Positions 1 to 10,280 are shown, counted from the stretch's first letter. The stretch: DNA of 64,000 bases from Bordetella bronchialis (GCF_001676705.1 NZ_CP016170.1:5332001-5396000), one strand, 5' to 3'. Numbers and translations are program-made. Notes: a model not told the origin generated them from the letters alone.

Positions 1-2653
1 GCGCGATCTTCACCGCCGTATGCACGCGGCTCGTCGTCGCCCCGCCTATCATCAGCGGAATGCGGCGCTCGCGGAAGTATTCGTCGCGCTGCATCTCGCT
101 GGCGACGTAGGCCATTTCCTCCAGGCTGGGCGTGATCAGGCCCGACAGGCCGATGATGTCCGCGTTCTCCTGCTTGGCTTTCTCCAGGATCTGCGCGCAG
201 GGCACCATCACGCCCATGTTCACGACCTCGAAGTTATTGCACTGGAGGACCACCGACACGATATTTTTGCCGATGTCGTGCACATCGCCCTTGACCGTGG
301 CAATGACCATTTTGCCCTTGGCGCGCACATCGCCGCCCGCGGCGGCGATCTGGCGTTTTTCTTCCTCGATGAAGGGCACCAGGTGGGCCACGGCCTGCTT
401 CATCACGCGGGCGGATTTCACCACCTGCGGCAGGAACATTTTGCCCTCGCCGAACAGGTCGCCGACGATATTCATGCCGTCCATCAGCGGGCCTTCGATC
501 ACCTCGATCGGGCGGCCGCCGCGCCCGGCGATCTGCTGCCGCACCTCTTCGGTGTCCTCGACGATGAAAGTCGTGATGCCATGCACCAGCGCGTGCGCCA
601 GCCGCTGTTCGACCGGCTGGGCGCGCCAGGCCAGGTCTTCTTCCTTCTTGGCGCCGCTGCCCTTGATGGTGTCGGCGAACTGCACCAGGCGTTCCGTGGG
701 CGTGCGGTCGTCGGCATCGTCGGTCTTGCCCAGCGGCTCGGCGCGGTCCAGCACCACGTCCTCTACCAGGTCGCGCAGCTTGGGATCCAGGTCGGCATAC
801 ACGCCCAGCTGGCCGGCATTGACGATGCCCATCGTCAGGCCCTCGCGGATCGCGTAGTACAGGAACACCGTGTGGATGGCCTCGCGCATCGGCTCGTTGC
901 CGCGGAACGAAAAACTGACGTTCGAGATACCGCCCGACAGGCGGGCATGCGGCAGGTTCTGGCGGATCCAGGTGACGCTTTCGATGAAATCCAGCGCGTA
1001 GCGGTTGTGCTCTTCGATCCCCGTGGCCACGGCGAACACGTTGGGATCGAAAATGATGTCCTCGGGATTGAAGCCTTCCTGATTGACCAGCAGGTCATAG
1101 GCGCGGCCGCAGATTTCCTTGCGGCGCTCCAGCGTATCGGCCTGGCCCTGCTCGTCGAAGGCCATGACCACCATGGCGGCGCCGTAGCGGCGGCACAGGC
1201 GCGCGTGATGAAGGAAGGGCTCGATGCCTTCTTTCATCGAGATGGAATTGACCACGGCCTTGCCCTGCACGCACTTCAGCCCGGCCTCGATCACTTCCCA
1301 CTTGGAGCTGTCTATCATCACCGGCACGCGGGCAATATCCGGCTCGGAAGCGATCAGGTTCAGGAAACGCGTCATGCAGGCCACCGAATCCAGCATGGCC
1401 TCGTCCATGTTGACGTCGATGATCTGCGCGCCGTTTTCCACCTGCTGGCGCGCCACCGCCAGCGCCTCGTCGTATTTTTCCTCGCGGATCAGGCGCGCGA
1501 ACATCTTGCTGCCCGTCACGTTGGTGCGCTCGCCGACGTTGACGAACAGCGTGTCCTCGTCGATGTTCAGCGGCTCCAGCCCCGACAGGCGCGTCTTGAC
1601 CGGCACCTCGGGCACCGCGCGGGGCGTCAGGTTCACCACGCGGCGCGCGATGGCGGCGATGTGGTCCGGCGTCGTGCCGCAGCAGCCGCCCGCCATGTTC
1701 ACCAGGCCGGCGCGCGCGAACTCTTCCAGCAGGCCGGAGGTGTCGTCCGGCGACTCGTCGAAGCCGGTATCGCTCATGGGATTGGGCAGGCCGGCGTTCG
1801 GGTACACGCAAACGTAGGTGTCGCAGATCTTCGACAATTCGGCGACATAGGGGCGCATCAGCGCCGCGCCCAGCGCGCAGTTCAGGCCGATGGTCACGGG
1901 CCGCGCGTGGCGCACCGAATTCCAGAAGGCCTCCACCGTCTGGCCGGACAGGATGCGGCCGGAGGCGTCCGTCACCGTGCCGGAGATCATCACGGGCAGG
2001 CGCACGCCGCGCTGCTCGAAGACTTCTTCCACCGCGAAGATCGCCGCCTTGGCATTCAGCGTATCGAAGATGGTTTCGATCAGGACGATATCGATGCCGC
2101 CGTCCAGCAATCCGTTCAACTGCTCGACGTAGGCGTCGCGCAGCTCGTCGAAGGTCACATTGCGGGCGCCGGGGTCGTTCACGTCCGGCGAGATCGACGC
2201 CGTCTTCGGCTGCGGTCCCAGCGCGCCCGCCACGAAGCGCGGCCGCTCGGGGGTGCTATAGGCATCGCAGGCCTCGCGCGCCAGCCGGGCCGAGGCGACA
2301 TTCATCTCGTAGGCCAGTTCCGGCAGGTCGTAGTCGCCCTGCGCGATGGACGTGGCGCCGAAGGTATTGGTCTCGATGACGTCGGCGCCCGCCTCCAGGT
2401 ACTGGCGATGGATCTCGGCGATGACCTGGGGCCGGGTCAGCGACAGCAATTCGTTGTCGCCCTTCAGGTCCTTGCCATGGCCGGCGAAGCGCTCGCCGCG
2501 GAAATCGGCCTCGGAAAGCTTGTAGCGCTGGATCATGGTGCCCATGGCGCCATCCAGGATCAGAATGCGCGAGGCCAGCGCGCGCACGAAGGCGGCGCCA
2601 TGGGTATAGGAATCGATCGGATAAGGCAGGGCGGGATAGGACGGCACGGGCAT
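1..2653 (-). CDS. metH: Cobalamin-dependent methionine synthase, C-terminus cut by window edge
   Basis: Transfers a methyl group from 5-methyltetrahydrofolate via cobalamin to homocysteine, giving methionine in the cytosol. About 884 residues are present of roughly 1,250 usual; the reactivation domain and the end of the B12 domain lie outside. The homocysteine domain carries the zinc cysteines in GLNCALGA (about residue 256) and [10 protein letters not shown] (about 321). The pterin-binding domain follows, with [12 protein letters not shown] near its start. The B12 domain has the DVHDIGKN motif (about 789), whose His ligates cobalt. The ATG at 2653 starts [10 protein letters not shown] and is followed within 40 residues by [11 protein letters not shown], typical of MetH N-termini; the ribosome site is weak (AGGA almost adjacent). 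It is divergent from a cobalamin riboswitch and a BtuB receptor, so the cofactor user and cofactor importer sit back to back. Identification is secure. Confidence 0.97.
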   Translation of the reverse strand, partial: MPVPSYPALPYPIDSYTHGAAFVRALASRILILDGAMGTMIQRYKLSEADFRGERFAGHGKDLKGDNELLSLTRPQVIAEIHRQYLEAGADVIETNTFGATSIAQGDYDLPELAYEMNVASARLAREACDAYSTPERPRFVAGALGPQPKTASISPDVNDPGARNVTFDELRDAYVEQLNGLLDGGIDIVLIETIFDTLNAKAAIFAVEEVFEQRGVRLPVMISGTVTDASGRILSGQTVEAFWNSVRHARPVTIGLNCALGAALMRPYVAELSKICDTYVCVYPNAGLPNPMSDTGFDESPDDTSGLLEEFARAGLVNMAGGCCGTTPDHIAAIARRVVNLTPRAVPEVPVKTRLSGLEPLNIDEDTLFVNVGERTNVTGSKMFARLIREEKYDEALAVARQQVENGAQIIDVNMDEAMLDSVACMTRFLNLIASEPDIARVPVMIDSSKWEVIEAGLKCVQGKAVVNSISMKEGIEPFLHHARLCRRYGAAMVVMAFDEQGQADTLERRKEICGRAYDLLVNQEGFNPEDIIFDPNVFAVATGIEEHNRYALDFIESVTWIRQNLPHARLSGGISNVSFSFRGNEPMREAIHTVFLYYAIREGLTMGIVNAGQLGVYADLDPKLRDLVEDVVLDRAEPLGKTDDADDRTPTERLVQFADTIKGSGAKKEEDLAWRAQPVEQRLAHALVHGITTFIVEDTEEVRQQIAGRGGRPIEVIEGPLMDGMNIVGDLFGEGKMFLPQVVKSARVMKQAVAHLVPFIEEEKRQIAAAGGDVRAKGKMVIATVKGDVHDIGKNIVSVVLQCNNFEVVNMGVMVPCAQILEKAKQENADIIGLSGLITPSLEEMAYVASEMQRDEYFRERRIPLMIGGATTSRVHTAVKIA

Positions 2654-2750
2654 TCCTGGAGGAAGGCAGGACGGATTGCAAAGAAGCAACCTGGAATGGT
2701 AACAAAGCGCGCGAAATACCGGGTCCGTGATACAGTCCGGCCCCTCGAAC

Positions 2751-2960
2751 CGGTGCTTTCAGCGCATCCGCGCGCCCCTGGGCGCGCCGCGTGGTGAAAG
2801 GTAAACGGGAAACAGGAACGCGGCGGCCGCCAGCCCAAGAGGCAGGCCGCGCCCCGCCAGGCCTGTGCTGCCCCCGCAACGGTCATCCCGCCGTGCCGCG
2901 ATCCGTCCCTGGATTGCCGGCACGGCGGGACAGCCCGATACCGGCCGGTTCGTCCGGGGA
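2751..2960 (+). promoter_or_regulatory. Cobalamin (AdoCbl) riboswitch
   Basis: The conserved B12-box core GCTGCCCCCGCAACGGT lies at 2867-2883. Upstream are a CGGTGCTT start (2751) and a GGTGAAAGG/GGGAA-type segment (about 2803-2822). Downstream is the AGCCCGATACCGGCC segment (about 2932-2945), matching the 3' conserved part of the class. The element lies in the leader of the TonB receptor that starts at 3057, where such riboswitches normally turn off B12 uptake when the cofactor is plentiful. Outer boundaries are approximate. The tail to about 3020 probably holds the expression platform; I do not see a clear U-tract terminator, so control may act at translation. Confidence 0.9.
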
Positions 2961-3056
2961 AGACGGGCGGTACGTAGCGCCCGCGGCGCCGTCCGCCGCC
3001 CTCTTCCGGTTTCCTTGAACGACGTGCGGGGTCGCGCGTCATCACCAGGTCTCGCT

Positions 3057-4994
3057 ATGAAGCCCCTCTTTACCCGGCGCTGTGCCGGGCTGCTCGCCTG
3101 TCTGGCTCCCGTGTGGGCCGGCGCCCAACAGAATCCGGCCGCCAGCGCCGCCCAACCGCCCGTTACCCAGCTCGATACCGTCGTCGTCACCGCGACGCGC
3201 TCCGCCGAGCCCTTGAAGGAAGTGCTGGGCGACGTCAGCGTCATCGATCACGCCACACTGGAAAGCGCCGGGCAGAGCAGCCTGGCCGAGGTGCTCTCGC
3301 GCACGCATGGCATCGAGTACGCGAACAACGGCGGCCCGCAGACGGTCACCAGCCTGTTCATGCGCGGCGCCAACAGCAACCAGACGCTGGTGCTGGTGGA
3401 CGGCCAGCGCATCAACAACGCCACCAACGGCCTGGCGGCGCTGAACGCCATCCCGGTCGACACCATAGACCGCGTGGAAATCGTGCGCGGCGCGGCCAGC
3501 AGCCTGTACGGCGCGGACGCACTGGGCGGCGTGATCAACATCATCACCAAGCGCGCCACCGACCGCCCGCTGTCGGCCTATGCGTCCGTGGGCGGCGGCA
3601 CCTATGGCACCAGCCGCTACAGCGCCGGCCTGTCCGGCGCATCGCAGGGCTGGACCTACAGCCTGGCCAGCAGCTACGGCCAGAGCCGCGGCTTCGACGC
3701 GACCAACGGCAGGAACTTCCTGCACAACCCGGATCGGGACAGCTACTACGAGAACAACGTGGCCGGCTCGCTGGGCTACGAATGGATGCGCGGCCAGACC
3801 CTGACCGCCCAGTTCTACCAGACCCACCTGAACGGGGGCTACGACAACGGCCAACCGTACTTCAACGACCGCTCCATCCAGGACCTGCAAGGGTATTCGC
3901 TGACCAGCACCAACCGACTGACAGACATGTGGACCAGCACGCTGCGCGTGGGCAGCACGGTGGACCGCAACCGCAACGAGAACGCCCCGGCCGACGAAAA
4001 CCCCTTCGACACGCCCGACGGCAAAAGCACCTTCCGCACGCGGCAGAACCAGTACCTGTGGCAGAACGATCTGCAGTTCACCAAGGACCAGAAGCTGACG
4101 CTGGCCTATGAGCACCTGGACCAGCGCGTCGAGGGCGACATCGGCAATTTCAACAACTTCCCGGTCACCTTCGGCGATTATTCGCAGACGAGCCGCCATG
4201 TGAACTCGGTCACCGGCGTCTATCTTGGCGACTTCGGCGCCCACCATATCCAGGCCAGCCTGCGCAACGACGACAACTCGCAGTTCGGCAACCGCACCAC
4301 GGGCGGCCTGACCTACGGCTATGACATCACCGACCGCATCCGCGCCACGGTGGGGGCCAACACGGGTTTCCGCGCGCCCAACTTCAACGAGCTGTACTGG
4401 CCCAATGACGGCGGCTTCGTCGGCAACCCGGACCTGAAACCGGAGACCTCGCGCAATATCGAGGCCAGCCTGCGCTACCGGGACGACGACAGCGAGCTGG
4501 GCGTGACCTACTATCACAACAAGGTCAAGAACCTGATCGTCAACCAGGCGGTCGACCCGAACGATCCCTTCAGCGTGTTCCAGCCCTTCAACGTATCGAA
4601 CGCGCTGCTGGAAGGCGTGACGCTGACCGGCATGAAGCAGTTCGGCAACAGTCGCCTGCGGGCCAGCGTGGACCTGAGCGATCCTCGCAATACCGACGAG
4701 GACACGCGCCTGCCGCAGCGCGCGCGCAAGGTGTTGCGCCTGTCGGCGGACCATCGCTTTGGCGACCTGCTGGTCGGGGCGGAGATGTATGCCAGCGGCG
4801 ACCGCATCGATGCGCTCACGGGCGACCGCCTGGGCGGCTATACGCTGTACAACCTGCTGGCATCCTATGACCTGACGCGCAATCTCCAGGTGCAGGTGCG
4901 CTGGAACAACGTCTTCGACAAGGAGTACGCCTTGGTCAAGGGCTACAACACGCCGGGATCGAACGCCTTCGTCAACCTTACCTGGCGCATGTAG
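3057..4994 (+). CDS. btuB: TonB-dependent vitamin B12 outer-membrane receptor
   Basis: A 645-residue outer-membrane beta-barrel that imports cobalamin using TonB energy. The signal peptide MKPLFTRRCAGLLACLAPVW ends near AGAQ. A TonB box (LDTVVVTATR) follows, then a plug domain with LVLVDGQRINN and VEIVRGAASSLYGADALGGV, then a barrel containing GFRAPNFNELYWP and ending in FVNLTWRM, with an aromatic residue near the terminus as BAM substrates require. The ATG at 3057 is chosen because it begins the signal peptide; earlier in-frame codons would run through the riboswitch. The riboswitch just upstream makes the cobalamin assignment much stronger than sequence class alone. A cobinamide or related corrinoid specificity is possible. 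Confidence 0.92.
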   Translation: MKPLFTRRCAGLLACLAPVWAGAQQNPAASAAQPPVTQLDTVVVTATRSAEPLKEVLGDVSVIDHATLESAGQSSLAEVLSRTHGIEYANNGGPQTVTSLFMRGANSNQTLVLVDGQRINNATNGLAALNAIPVDTIDRVEIVRGAASSLYGADALGGVINIITKRATDRPLSAYASVGGGTYGTSRYSAGLSGASQGWTYSLASSYGQSRGFDATNGRNFLHNPDRDSYYENNVAGSLGYEWMRGQTLTAQFYQTHLNGGYDNGQPYFNDRSIQDLQGYSLTSTNRLTDMWTSTLRVGSTVDRNRNENAPADENPFDTPDGKSTFRTRQNQYLWQNDLQFTKDQKLTLAYEHLDQRVEGDIGNFNNFPVTFGDYSQTSRHVNSVTGVYLGDFGAHHIQASLRNDDNSQFGNRTTGGLTYGYDITDRIRATVGANTGFRAPNFNELYWPNDGGFVGNPDLKPETSRNIEASLRYRDDDSELGVTYYHNKVKNLIVNQAVDPNDPFSVFQPFNVSNALLEGVTLTGMKQFGNSRLRASVDLSDPRNTDEDTRLPQRARKVLRLSADHRFGDLLVGAEMYASGDRIDALTGDRLGGYTLYNLLASYDLTRNLQVQVRWNNVFDKEYALVKGYNTPGSNAFVNLTWRM

Positions 4995-5007
4995 GCGGGA
5001 ACGGCGG

Positions 5008-6093
5008 ATGGGCGCACGTGCCATCGCGATGCCGGCATTGCCGATCGCGCGGCGGGCGCGGCGCGGCGTGGGATCCGGCCGCCGCCCGACACATGCGGGC
5101 ATGCCCGCCGCCCATGCAGCCAAGGGCCATGCCGGCGCCCGCTGGATGCACGCCTGCATGGCGATCGCCTGCGCCGCCATGCTCGCGGTCACGCCCCGTC
5201 CTGCCGGCGCGGCGCCGGGGGATGCTGGGCCAGGCGCCGCCACGCGCGCCCCGGGCCCCATCTCGCTCCAGGACGACGACAGCCGCACCGTCACCTTGGC
5301 CCATCCGGCCATGCGCGCCATTTCCCTGGCACCGCACGCCACGGAGCTGATCTATGCCGCGGGCGCCGGCGGCAGGCTGGTGGGGGTGGCGCGCGGCAGC
5401 GACTATCCCCCGGCGGCCGGCGCGCTGCCTTCCGTGGGCGACGGCCTGGCGCCCGACCCCGAGCGCGTCGCGGCGCTGCGCCCGGACCTGGTGATCGGCT
5501 GGCTGCCGGGCGGGGCGGCTCCCCTGCTGCCCGTCCTGCGGGCCCTGGGCGTGCCGCTCTACTACAGCGATCCCCGTACGCTGCGCGACATCCCGCGCGC
5601 CGTGGAAGACATGGGCACGCTGTTCGGCACGCAGGCCGTGGCGGCGCCCGCCGCGGCCGCGCTGCGCGCGCGTATCGACGCCCTGGCCGCGCGCTACGCC
5701 GGCCGCCGGCCGGTACGCGTGTTCGTCCAGGCCGGACGCGAGCCCCTGTATACGCTCAATGGCACGAGCATCGTCAGCGACGCGCTGCGGCTGTGCGGCG
5801 GCGTGAACGTATTCGCCGATGCGCCCGTCACCGCGCCCCAGGTGTCGGCGGAAGCGGTGCTGGCGGCCCGCCCGGACGCGGTCGTCGCGGGCTCGGCCAA
5901 TCCCGCCAGCCTGGATGCCACGGCCGCGGCCTGGCGCGCCCTGGGGCTGCCGGCCGCCCTGGCCGGCCACGTCGTGGGCATCGACGCCGATATGCTGTAC
6001 CGGCCCGGCCCACGCCTGATCGGCGCCACGGAAAAGCTGTGCGCGGCGCTGGATGCCGCGCGCCAGGGCGCCGCCGCCCCGCCATCGCGCTGA
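5008..6093 (+). CDS. btuF: BtuF-like periplasmic cobalamin-binding protein
   Basis: Class III periplasmic binding protein of an ABC importer, expected to hand cobalamin to BtuCD. The family signature is the start of the first lobe, ISLAPHATELIYAAGAGGRL, then RPDLVIGW and the central DALAARYAGRRPVRVFVQ helix/second lobe. It follows btuB by 13 bp, so it is most likely in the same riboswitch-controlled transcript. No btuC or btuD is present here. The frame opens at 5008 (361 residues), but residues 1-46 are Arg/Ala-rich and not signal-like. An internal ATG at 5146 starts MHACMAIACAAMLAVTPRPA, a better signal peptide, giving 315 residues; the true start is uncertain. Haem or siderophore binding is the alternative, made unlikely by context. 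Confidence 0.82.
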   Translation: MGARAIAMPALPIARRARRGVGSGRRPTHAGMPAAHAAKGHAGARWMHACMAIACAAMLAVTPRPAGAAPGDAGPGAATRAPGPISLQDDDSRTVTLAHPAMRAISLAPHATELIYAAGAGGRLVGVARGSDYPPAAGALPSVGDGLAPDPERVAALRPDLVIGWLPGGAAPLLPVLRALGVPLYYSDPRTLRDIPRAVEDMGTLFGTQAVAAPAAAALRARIDALAARYAGRRPVRVFVQAGREPLYTLNGTSIVSDALRLCGGVNVFADAPVTAPQVSAEAVLAARPDAVVAGSANPASLDATAAAWRALGLPAALAGHVVGIDADMLYRPGPRLIGATEKLCAALDAARQGAAAPPSR

Positions 6094-6215
6094 AGCCCCG
6101 ATACGCGCGCCGGCGCCAGGGTATCCGCGGCCAGGGACGATGCCCTGTTTTATGATGGCGGCATAAGTGCGCCGCGCGCCATCCGGGCGGGCGGCTGTTG
6201 ACGACATCATCCGCC

Positions 6216-7004
6216 ATGCCATCCCAAGACACCTTCACCGTCGCCGGCCGCGACTTCCGGTCCCGCCTGCTGGTCGGCACGGGCAAGTACAAGGATTTCG
6301 TACAGACCCGCCAGGCCCTGGACGCCAGCGGCTGCGAGATCGTCACCGTGGCGATCCGCCGGGTGAACCTGGGCCAGAACGCCAACGAGCCCAGCCTGCT
6401 GGACTTCGTCCCGCCCTCGCAATTCACCTATCTGCCCAACACGGCCGGCTGCTACACGGCGGACGAGGCCGTGCGCACGCTGCGCCTGGCGCGCGAGCTG
6501 CTCGACGGCCACGACCTGGTCAAGCTGGAGGTCCTGGGCGACCCGCACACCCTGTTTCCCAATATGCCGGAAACCCTGAAGGCCACCGAAGCCCTGGTCA
6601 AGGACGGCTTCAAGGTCATGGTCTACTGCACCGACGACCCCATCCAGGCCCGCATGCTGGAAGACCTGGGCGCCGTGGCCGTCATGCCGCTGGCGTCGCT
6701 GATCGGCTCCGGGATGGGCATTCTCAATCCCTGGAACCTGCGCCTGATCCTGGACCAGGCGCGCGTCCCCGTGCTGGTGGACGCCGGCGTGGGCACGGCC
6801 TCGGACGCGGCCATCGCGATGGAGCTGGGCTGCGACGGCGTGCTCATGAATACCGCCATCGCGGGCGCCAAGGATCCCATCCTGATGGCCAGCGCCATGA
6901 AAAAGGCCGTGGAAGCCGGGCGCGAGGCCTATCTGGCCGGTCGCATGCCCAAGAAGCTGTACAGCGCCTCGCCGTCATCGCCCACCGAGGGCGTGGTGCG
7001 ATGA
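6216..7004 (+). CDS. thiG: Thiazole synthase
   Basis: Builds the thiazole phosphate moiety of thiamine from deoxyxylulose 5-phosphate, dehydroglycine or glycine imine, and ThiS-thiocarboxylate. The 262-residue protein matches the family over its whole length: [14 protein letters not shown] at the start of the TIM barrel, [10 protein letters not shown] with the Schiff-base lysine (K103), [16 protein letters not shown], and [14 protein letters not shown] at the phosphate site. The ATG at 6216 is preferred; an in-frame TTG at 6198 would add six residues. The stop overlaps the thiD start (ATGA), so the two are probably translationally coupled. No thiS, thiO or TPP-riboswitch-like sequence is visible in the 122-bp gap upstream. 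Confidence 0.97.
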   Translation: MPSQDTFTVAGRDFRSRLLVGTGKYKDFVQTRQALDASGCEIVTVAIRRVNLGQNANEPSLLDFVPPSQFTYLPNTAGCYTADEAVRTLRLARELLDGHDLVKLEVLGDPHTLFPNMPETLKATEALVKDGFKVMVYCTDDPIQARMLEDLGAVAVMPLASLIGSGMGILNPWNLRLILDQARVPVLVDAGVGTASDAAIAMELGCDGVLMNTAIAGAKDPILMASAMKKAVEAGREAYLAGRMPKKLYSASPSSPTEGVVR

Positions 7005-7810
7005 TTCCCAACGCGCTGTCCATCGCCGGCGTCGATCCCTCCGGCGGCGCGGGCGTCCTGGCCGACGTGAAGGCCATGAGCGCCCTGGGCGCCTATGGCT
7101 GCGCCGTGATCGCGGCCCTGACGGCGCAGAACACCGAAGGCGTCAGCCAGGTGTCCCCCGTTCCGCCGGCCTTTGTCGGCCAGCAGATCGATACGCTCTT
7201 CGCCGACGTGCGCATCGATGCGGTCAAGCTCGGCATGCTGGGCCAGCAGGCGGTGATCCAGGTCGTCGCGGAAAAACTCGCGCGCTGGCGCCCGCCGCAC
7301 GTGGTGCTGGATCCCGTCATGGTGGCCAAGAGCGGCGACCTGCTGCTGGAGCGCGCCGCCGTCGGCGCCCTGCGCGAAGCCTTGCTGCCGCAGGCCACCG
7401 TACTGACGCCCAACCTGCCGGAAGCCGGCGTCCTGCTGGAAGAACGTCCGGTGGAAACGGTGAAGGAGATGCGCCGCGTCGCCGAACGCCTGCGCAACAG
7501 GATGGCCTACGACGGCCACCGCTGGATCATGCTCAAGGGCGGCCACCTGCCGGGCGAGGAAACCATCGACCTGCTGCACGATGGCGACCGCATGATCGAA
7601 CTCCCGGGGGGACGCATCGCCACCCGCAACACCCACGGTACCGGATGCACGCTGTCGGCCGCCCTGGCGGCGCTGATTCCGCAGGTCGGCGAGGTCCCCG
7701 AGGCCGCGCGCCGCGCCAAGGCCTACCTGACCGACGCCATCCGCCATGCCGACCGCCTGGACGTGGGCAAGGGCCACGGGCCCGTACACCATTTCCATGC
7801 CTGGTGGTAG
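7001..7810 (+). CDS. thiD: Hydroxymethylpyrimidine/phosphomethylpyrimidine kinase
   Basis: Phosphorylates HMP and HMP-phosphate to HMP-pyrophosphate, the pyrimidine half of thiamine. The 269-residue ribokinase-fold protein begins with [20 protein letters not shown], the HMP-binding N-terminus. It has [12 protein letters not shown] in the middle and the anion-hole motif [14 protein letters not shown] near residue 215. It overlaps the thiG stop by four bases (ATGA), pairing the thiazole and pyrimidine branches in one transcript. The next gene begins 57 bp downstream. No fused ThiE domain is present, so thiE must lie elsewhere. Confidence 0.96.
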   Translation: MIPNALSIAGVDPSGGAGVLADVKAMSALGAYGCAVIAALTAQNTEGVSQVSPVPPAFVGQQIDTLFADVRIDAVKLGMLGQQAVIQVVAEKLARWRPPHVVLDPVMVAKSGDLLLERAAVGALREALLPQATVLTPNLPEAGVLLEERPVETVKEMRRVAERLRNRMAYDGHRWIMLKGGHLPGEETIDLLHDGDRMIELPGGRIATRNTHGTGCTLSAALAALIPQVGEVPEAARRAKAYLTDAIRHADRLDVGKGHGPVHHFHAWW

Positions 7811-7867
7811 CTCGGGGACGCAAATCGGTACAATTGCCCCCGCTTCCGAACTCTTTCTGCCGCTGTC

Positions 7868-8548
7868 ATGAACGCCTCCACTCTGCCCGACGTCGAAAAA
7901 GCCCGCTTCAACATGGTGGAACAGCAGGTCCGCCCTTGGGACGTGCTGGACGAGAAAGTGCTGGCCGCCCTTTTCAAGGTGCGCCGCGAACAGTTCGTCC
8001 CGCCCGCGCTGCGTTCGCTGGCGTTCTCGGACCTGGAAATCCCCCTGCAGATCAACGCCGTCGATACGCGTGAGACCATGCTGGCGCCCAAGATCGAGGC
8101 GCGCTTCGCCCAGGAGCTGCGGCTGGCGCCCACCGACGCCGTGCTGGAAATCGGCACGGGTTCGGGCTACCAGGCCGCCTTGCTGGGCGCCCTGGCGCAA
8201 CAGGTCACCAGCGTGGAGATCGACAGCCGCCTGGTCGCCTTTGCCCAGCAGAACCTGCAGATGAACAACGTCGCCAACGTCAAGGTCGAGACCGGCGATG
8301 GGCGCAACGGCTGGGGCACGACGGAATACGACGCCATCCTGCTGACGGGCTCCGTGCCCGTGGTGCCGGACGGGTTGAAATACCAGCTGCGCATCGGCGG
8401 CCGGCTGGTCGTGGTGGTCGGCACCGCGCCGGTCATGACGGCCTGTCGCATTACCCGCACCACCGCCGCCAGCTTCGAGACCGTTCAGCTGTTCGAAACG
8501 GTCATCAAGCCCCTGCGCGGCGCCACGGTGTCGCAGTTCAAGTTCTAG
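7868..8548 (+). CDS. Protein-L-isoaspartate O-methyltransferase family protein
   Basis: SAM-dependent methyltransferase of the Pcm/PIMT family, 226 residues. Motif I is clear: AVLEIGTGSGYQAALLGAL (about 91-109), with the acidic SAM-ribose residue in TSVEID. The N-terminal block MVEQQVRPWDVLDEKVL is typical of the betaproteobacterial group. The substrate segment reads VDTRETMLAPKIEAR rather than the TISAPHM-like block of classical Pcm, so repair of isoaspartyl residues should not be assumed. A TACAAT hexamer at 7829-7834 could be the -10 of its own promoter, although no good -35 is visible. Its 3' end overlaps the convergent hldC by four bases. Confidence 0.8.
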   Translation: MNASTLPDVEKARFNMVEQQVRPWDVLDEKVLAALFKVRREQFVPPALRSLAFSDLEIPLQINAVDTRETMLAPKIEARFAQELRLAPTDAVLEIGTGSGYQAALLGALAQQVTSVEIDSRLVAFAQQNLQMNNVANVKVETGDGRNGWGTTEYDAILLTGSVPVVPDGLKYQLRIGGRLVVVVGTAPVMTACRITRTTAASFETVQLFETVIKPLRGATVSQFKF

Positions 8549-9030
8549 CCGCCCTGGATTTTCCGCACCAGCGCGGTGGTTGAACGCTGGTGCTCGAACG
8601 GCACGGCCACCGCGCGGCCGCCCCAGCTTCTGACCAGGGCGGTTTCCGGCAGTTTTTCCATGTCGTAATCGCCGCCCTTGACGATGATGTCGGGGCGCAG
8701 CAGCCCGATCAGGGCTTCCGGCGTGTCCTCGTCGAAGGCCGTGACGGCATCCACGCATGCCAGCGCCGCCAGCAGCGCGGCACGGTCCTCCTGGCTATTG
8801 AGCGGGCGTTCGGGCCCCTTGCCCAGCCGGCGCGCCGACGCATCCGTATTGACGGCCACGATGAGCGACGCGCCCAGCTGGGCGCTTTCGTCCAGGTAGG
8901 TCACGTGCCCGCGATGCAGGATGTCGAAGACGCCGTTGGTGAATACCAGCGGCCGCGGCAAGCGGCCGCCGGCAAGCGCGTCCAGGCATTGCCCAGGGGT
9001 AAGGATCTTGGATTCGAAGCGAGCGGTCAT
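8545..9030 (-). CDS. hldC: D-glycero-beta-D-manno-heptose 1-phosphate adenylyltransferase (HldC-type, stand-alone)
   Basis: Activates heptose 1-phosphate with ATP to ADP-heptose for the inner core of lipopolysaccharide. At 161 residues this is only the nucleotidyltransferase half of the bifunctional HldE; the kinase half must be a separate gene (hldA type), as usual in this family of bacteria. The signature is FTNGVFDILHRGHVTYL, with the HxGH catalytic motif at H39-H42. DIIVKGGDYDMEKLPE and a C-terminal STTALVRKI also fit the family. It is also called rfaE2. No other LPS gene adjoins it; it converges with the Pcm-like gene. Confidence 0.93.
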   Translation of the reverse strand: MTARFESKILTPGQCLDALAGGRLPRPLVFTNGVFDILHRGHVTYLDESAQLGASLIVAVNTDASARRLGKGPERPLNSQEDRAALLAALACVDAVTAFDEDTPEALIGLLRPDIIVKGGDYDMEKLPETALVRSWGGRAVAVPFEHQRSTTALVRKIQGG

Positions 9031-9075
9031 CCGCGCATTTTAGCGATGCGCGGCCTTGCGCGGACAGGTCCGTGC

Positions 9076-9990
9076 TCAGGACAAGACCAGGGACGGCACG
9101 CCGCCCGCTTCCACCGGCCCGCGCGCCGCCAGGCTGTCGCCGCCGCGTTCGACCATGGCCACGATCTCCTTGCGATAGCGGTTCAAGTCCTTCACCGATT
9201 CGAAGCTGCGGTCCAGCAGCTTGGAAAGGATATGCAGGATGCGATCGCCGACTTTCTTTTCCCACACGCCATCGAAACGGATCTGGCTATCGAGCCAGCG
9301 CTCCAGCCAGCCCGGCTCCGGCAGGCGCGACTGCACCGTGTCGTTGGGGAACATGGCCTTGTTCACATGCAGGTTGGTCGGATGCATGGCCTGCGACGTG
9401 CGGCCCGCCGACGCCATCAGCATGCCGATCTTGGAGAACGCCAGCCGCGCCTGCGCCTGCGTGGTTTCGCCGCGCTCGAACAGCGCGCGGCGCATGTACT
9501 GCAGGTAGGCGCCGGCGTGGCGGGCCTCGTCCTGCGAAATGGTTTTGTAGATGGCCTGTATCACCGGCTCGGTATGCCAGTTCGCGGCGCAGCGGTACCA
9601 GTGGTTCAGCCGGATCTCGCCGCAGAAGTGCAGCATCAGCGTTTCCAGCGGCGGCGCCGGATCGAACTGGAAGCGCACCTTGTGCAGCTCCTCTTCCGTG
9701 GGAACGAGGTCCGGCCGGAAGCGACGCAGGTACTCGATCAGAACCAGGGAGTGCTTCTGCTCCTCGAAAAACCACACCGACATGAACGCGGAGAAATCGC
9801 TGTCGCCATGGTTGTCGCGCAGGAACATCTCCGTGGCCGGCAATGCCGCCCATTCGGTGATGGCATTCATCTTGATGGTCCGCGCCTGTTCATCTGACAG
9901 CTTGGCGCCATCGAAGTCATCCCATGGAATGTCGGTGGACATATTCCAGCGTACGGCTTCCATGGATTTGAAGAGTTGCGGATAAAGCAT
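9076..9990 (-). CDS. Ferritin-like diiron protein resembling acyl-ACP desaturases
   Basis: Predicted soluble helical-bundle diiron protein of 304 residues. Two E-x-x-H iron motifs are visible, EEQKH (about 76-80) and DEARH (about 154-158). Further candidate carboxylates lie in EWAALPATEMF (about 46-54) and FCGEIRLNHW (about 122-131). This spacing and the DEARH box match the type-2 (soluble) acyl-ACP desaturase family, including plant-type stearoyl-ACP desaturases, so an oxidative role on acyl chains is reasonable but unproven. The ATG at 9990 (MLYPQLFKSM) is preferred; the frame extends another 25 codons upstream without a recognisable domain. It is probably a monocistronic unit between hldC and ubiB. 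Confidence 0.75.
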   Translation of the reverse strand: MLYPQLFKSMEAVRWNMSTDIPWDDFDGAKLSDEQARTIKMNAITEWAALPATEMFLRDNHGDSDFSAFMSVWFFEEQKHSLVLIEYLRRFRPDLVPTEEELHKVRFQFDPAPPLETLMLHFCGEIRLNHWYRCAANWHTEPVIQAIYKTISQDEARHAGAYLQYMRRALFERGETTQAQARLAFSKIGMLMASAGRTSQAMHPTNLHVNKAMFPNDTVQSRLPEPGWLERWLDSQIRFDGVWEKKVGDRILHILSKLLDRSFESVKDLNRYRKEIVAMVERGGDSLAARGPVEAGGVPSLVLS

Positions 9991-10280
9991 GGTATCGGTC
10001 CGAAAATAATGTGAATGTCCCCCCGCGCTCGTGTGGCCGCTGAACTCGACCGCGCAGGCGCGCATCGCTTATGGATTTGTCATGCGTACGCGAATCAAAG
10101 ACGTGCAAAAGGCAAACGGTGGATGAAACCCATTCGCGGCCTTCCTTTATCGCCGTTGCATGCGAACGCCTGATGACAGAACCATGGCAGAACTATGACG
10201 AAAGTCCCGGCCATGCGCGCGGCACGGCGGCGGGCCGCCTGGCCCACCGGAAAAAACGCAATGGTCGAACTACCCGGATG
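9991..10280. other. Non-coding gap with no recognised feature
   Basis: Between the start of the diiron protein gene and the ubiB terminator. An 89-codon plus-strand frame (10071-10340) crosses it, but it runs into the terminator stem and resembles nothing recognisable. It presumably contains the promoter of the minus-strand diiron gene; I cannot define convincing -35/-10 hexamers. Confidence 0.5.

Noticed and set aside
20..2797. A 925-codon plus-strand open frame opposite metH, His/Ala/Arg-rich
   Set aside because: It is antisense to a fully recognisable metH. Long antisense frames are expected in high-GC genes with strong third-position G/C bias, and the translation resembles no protein.
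6128..6200. A TATGAT -10-like hexamer (6151-6156) ahead of thiG, and any TPP riboswitch
   Set aside because: No matching -35 at normal spacing, and none of the conserved TPP-riboswitch blocks (such as CTGAGA) is present.
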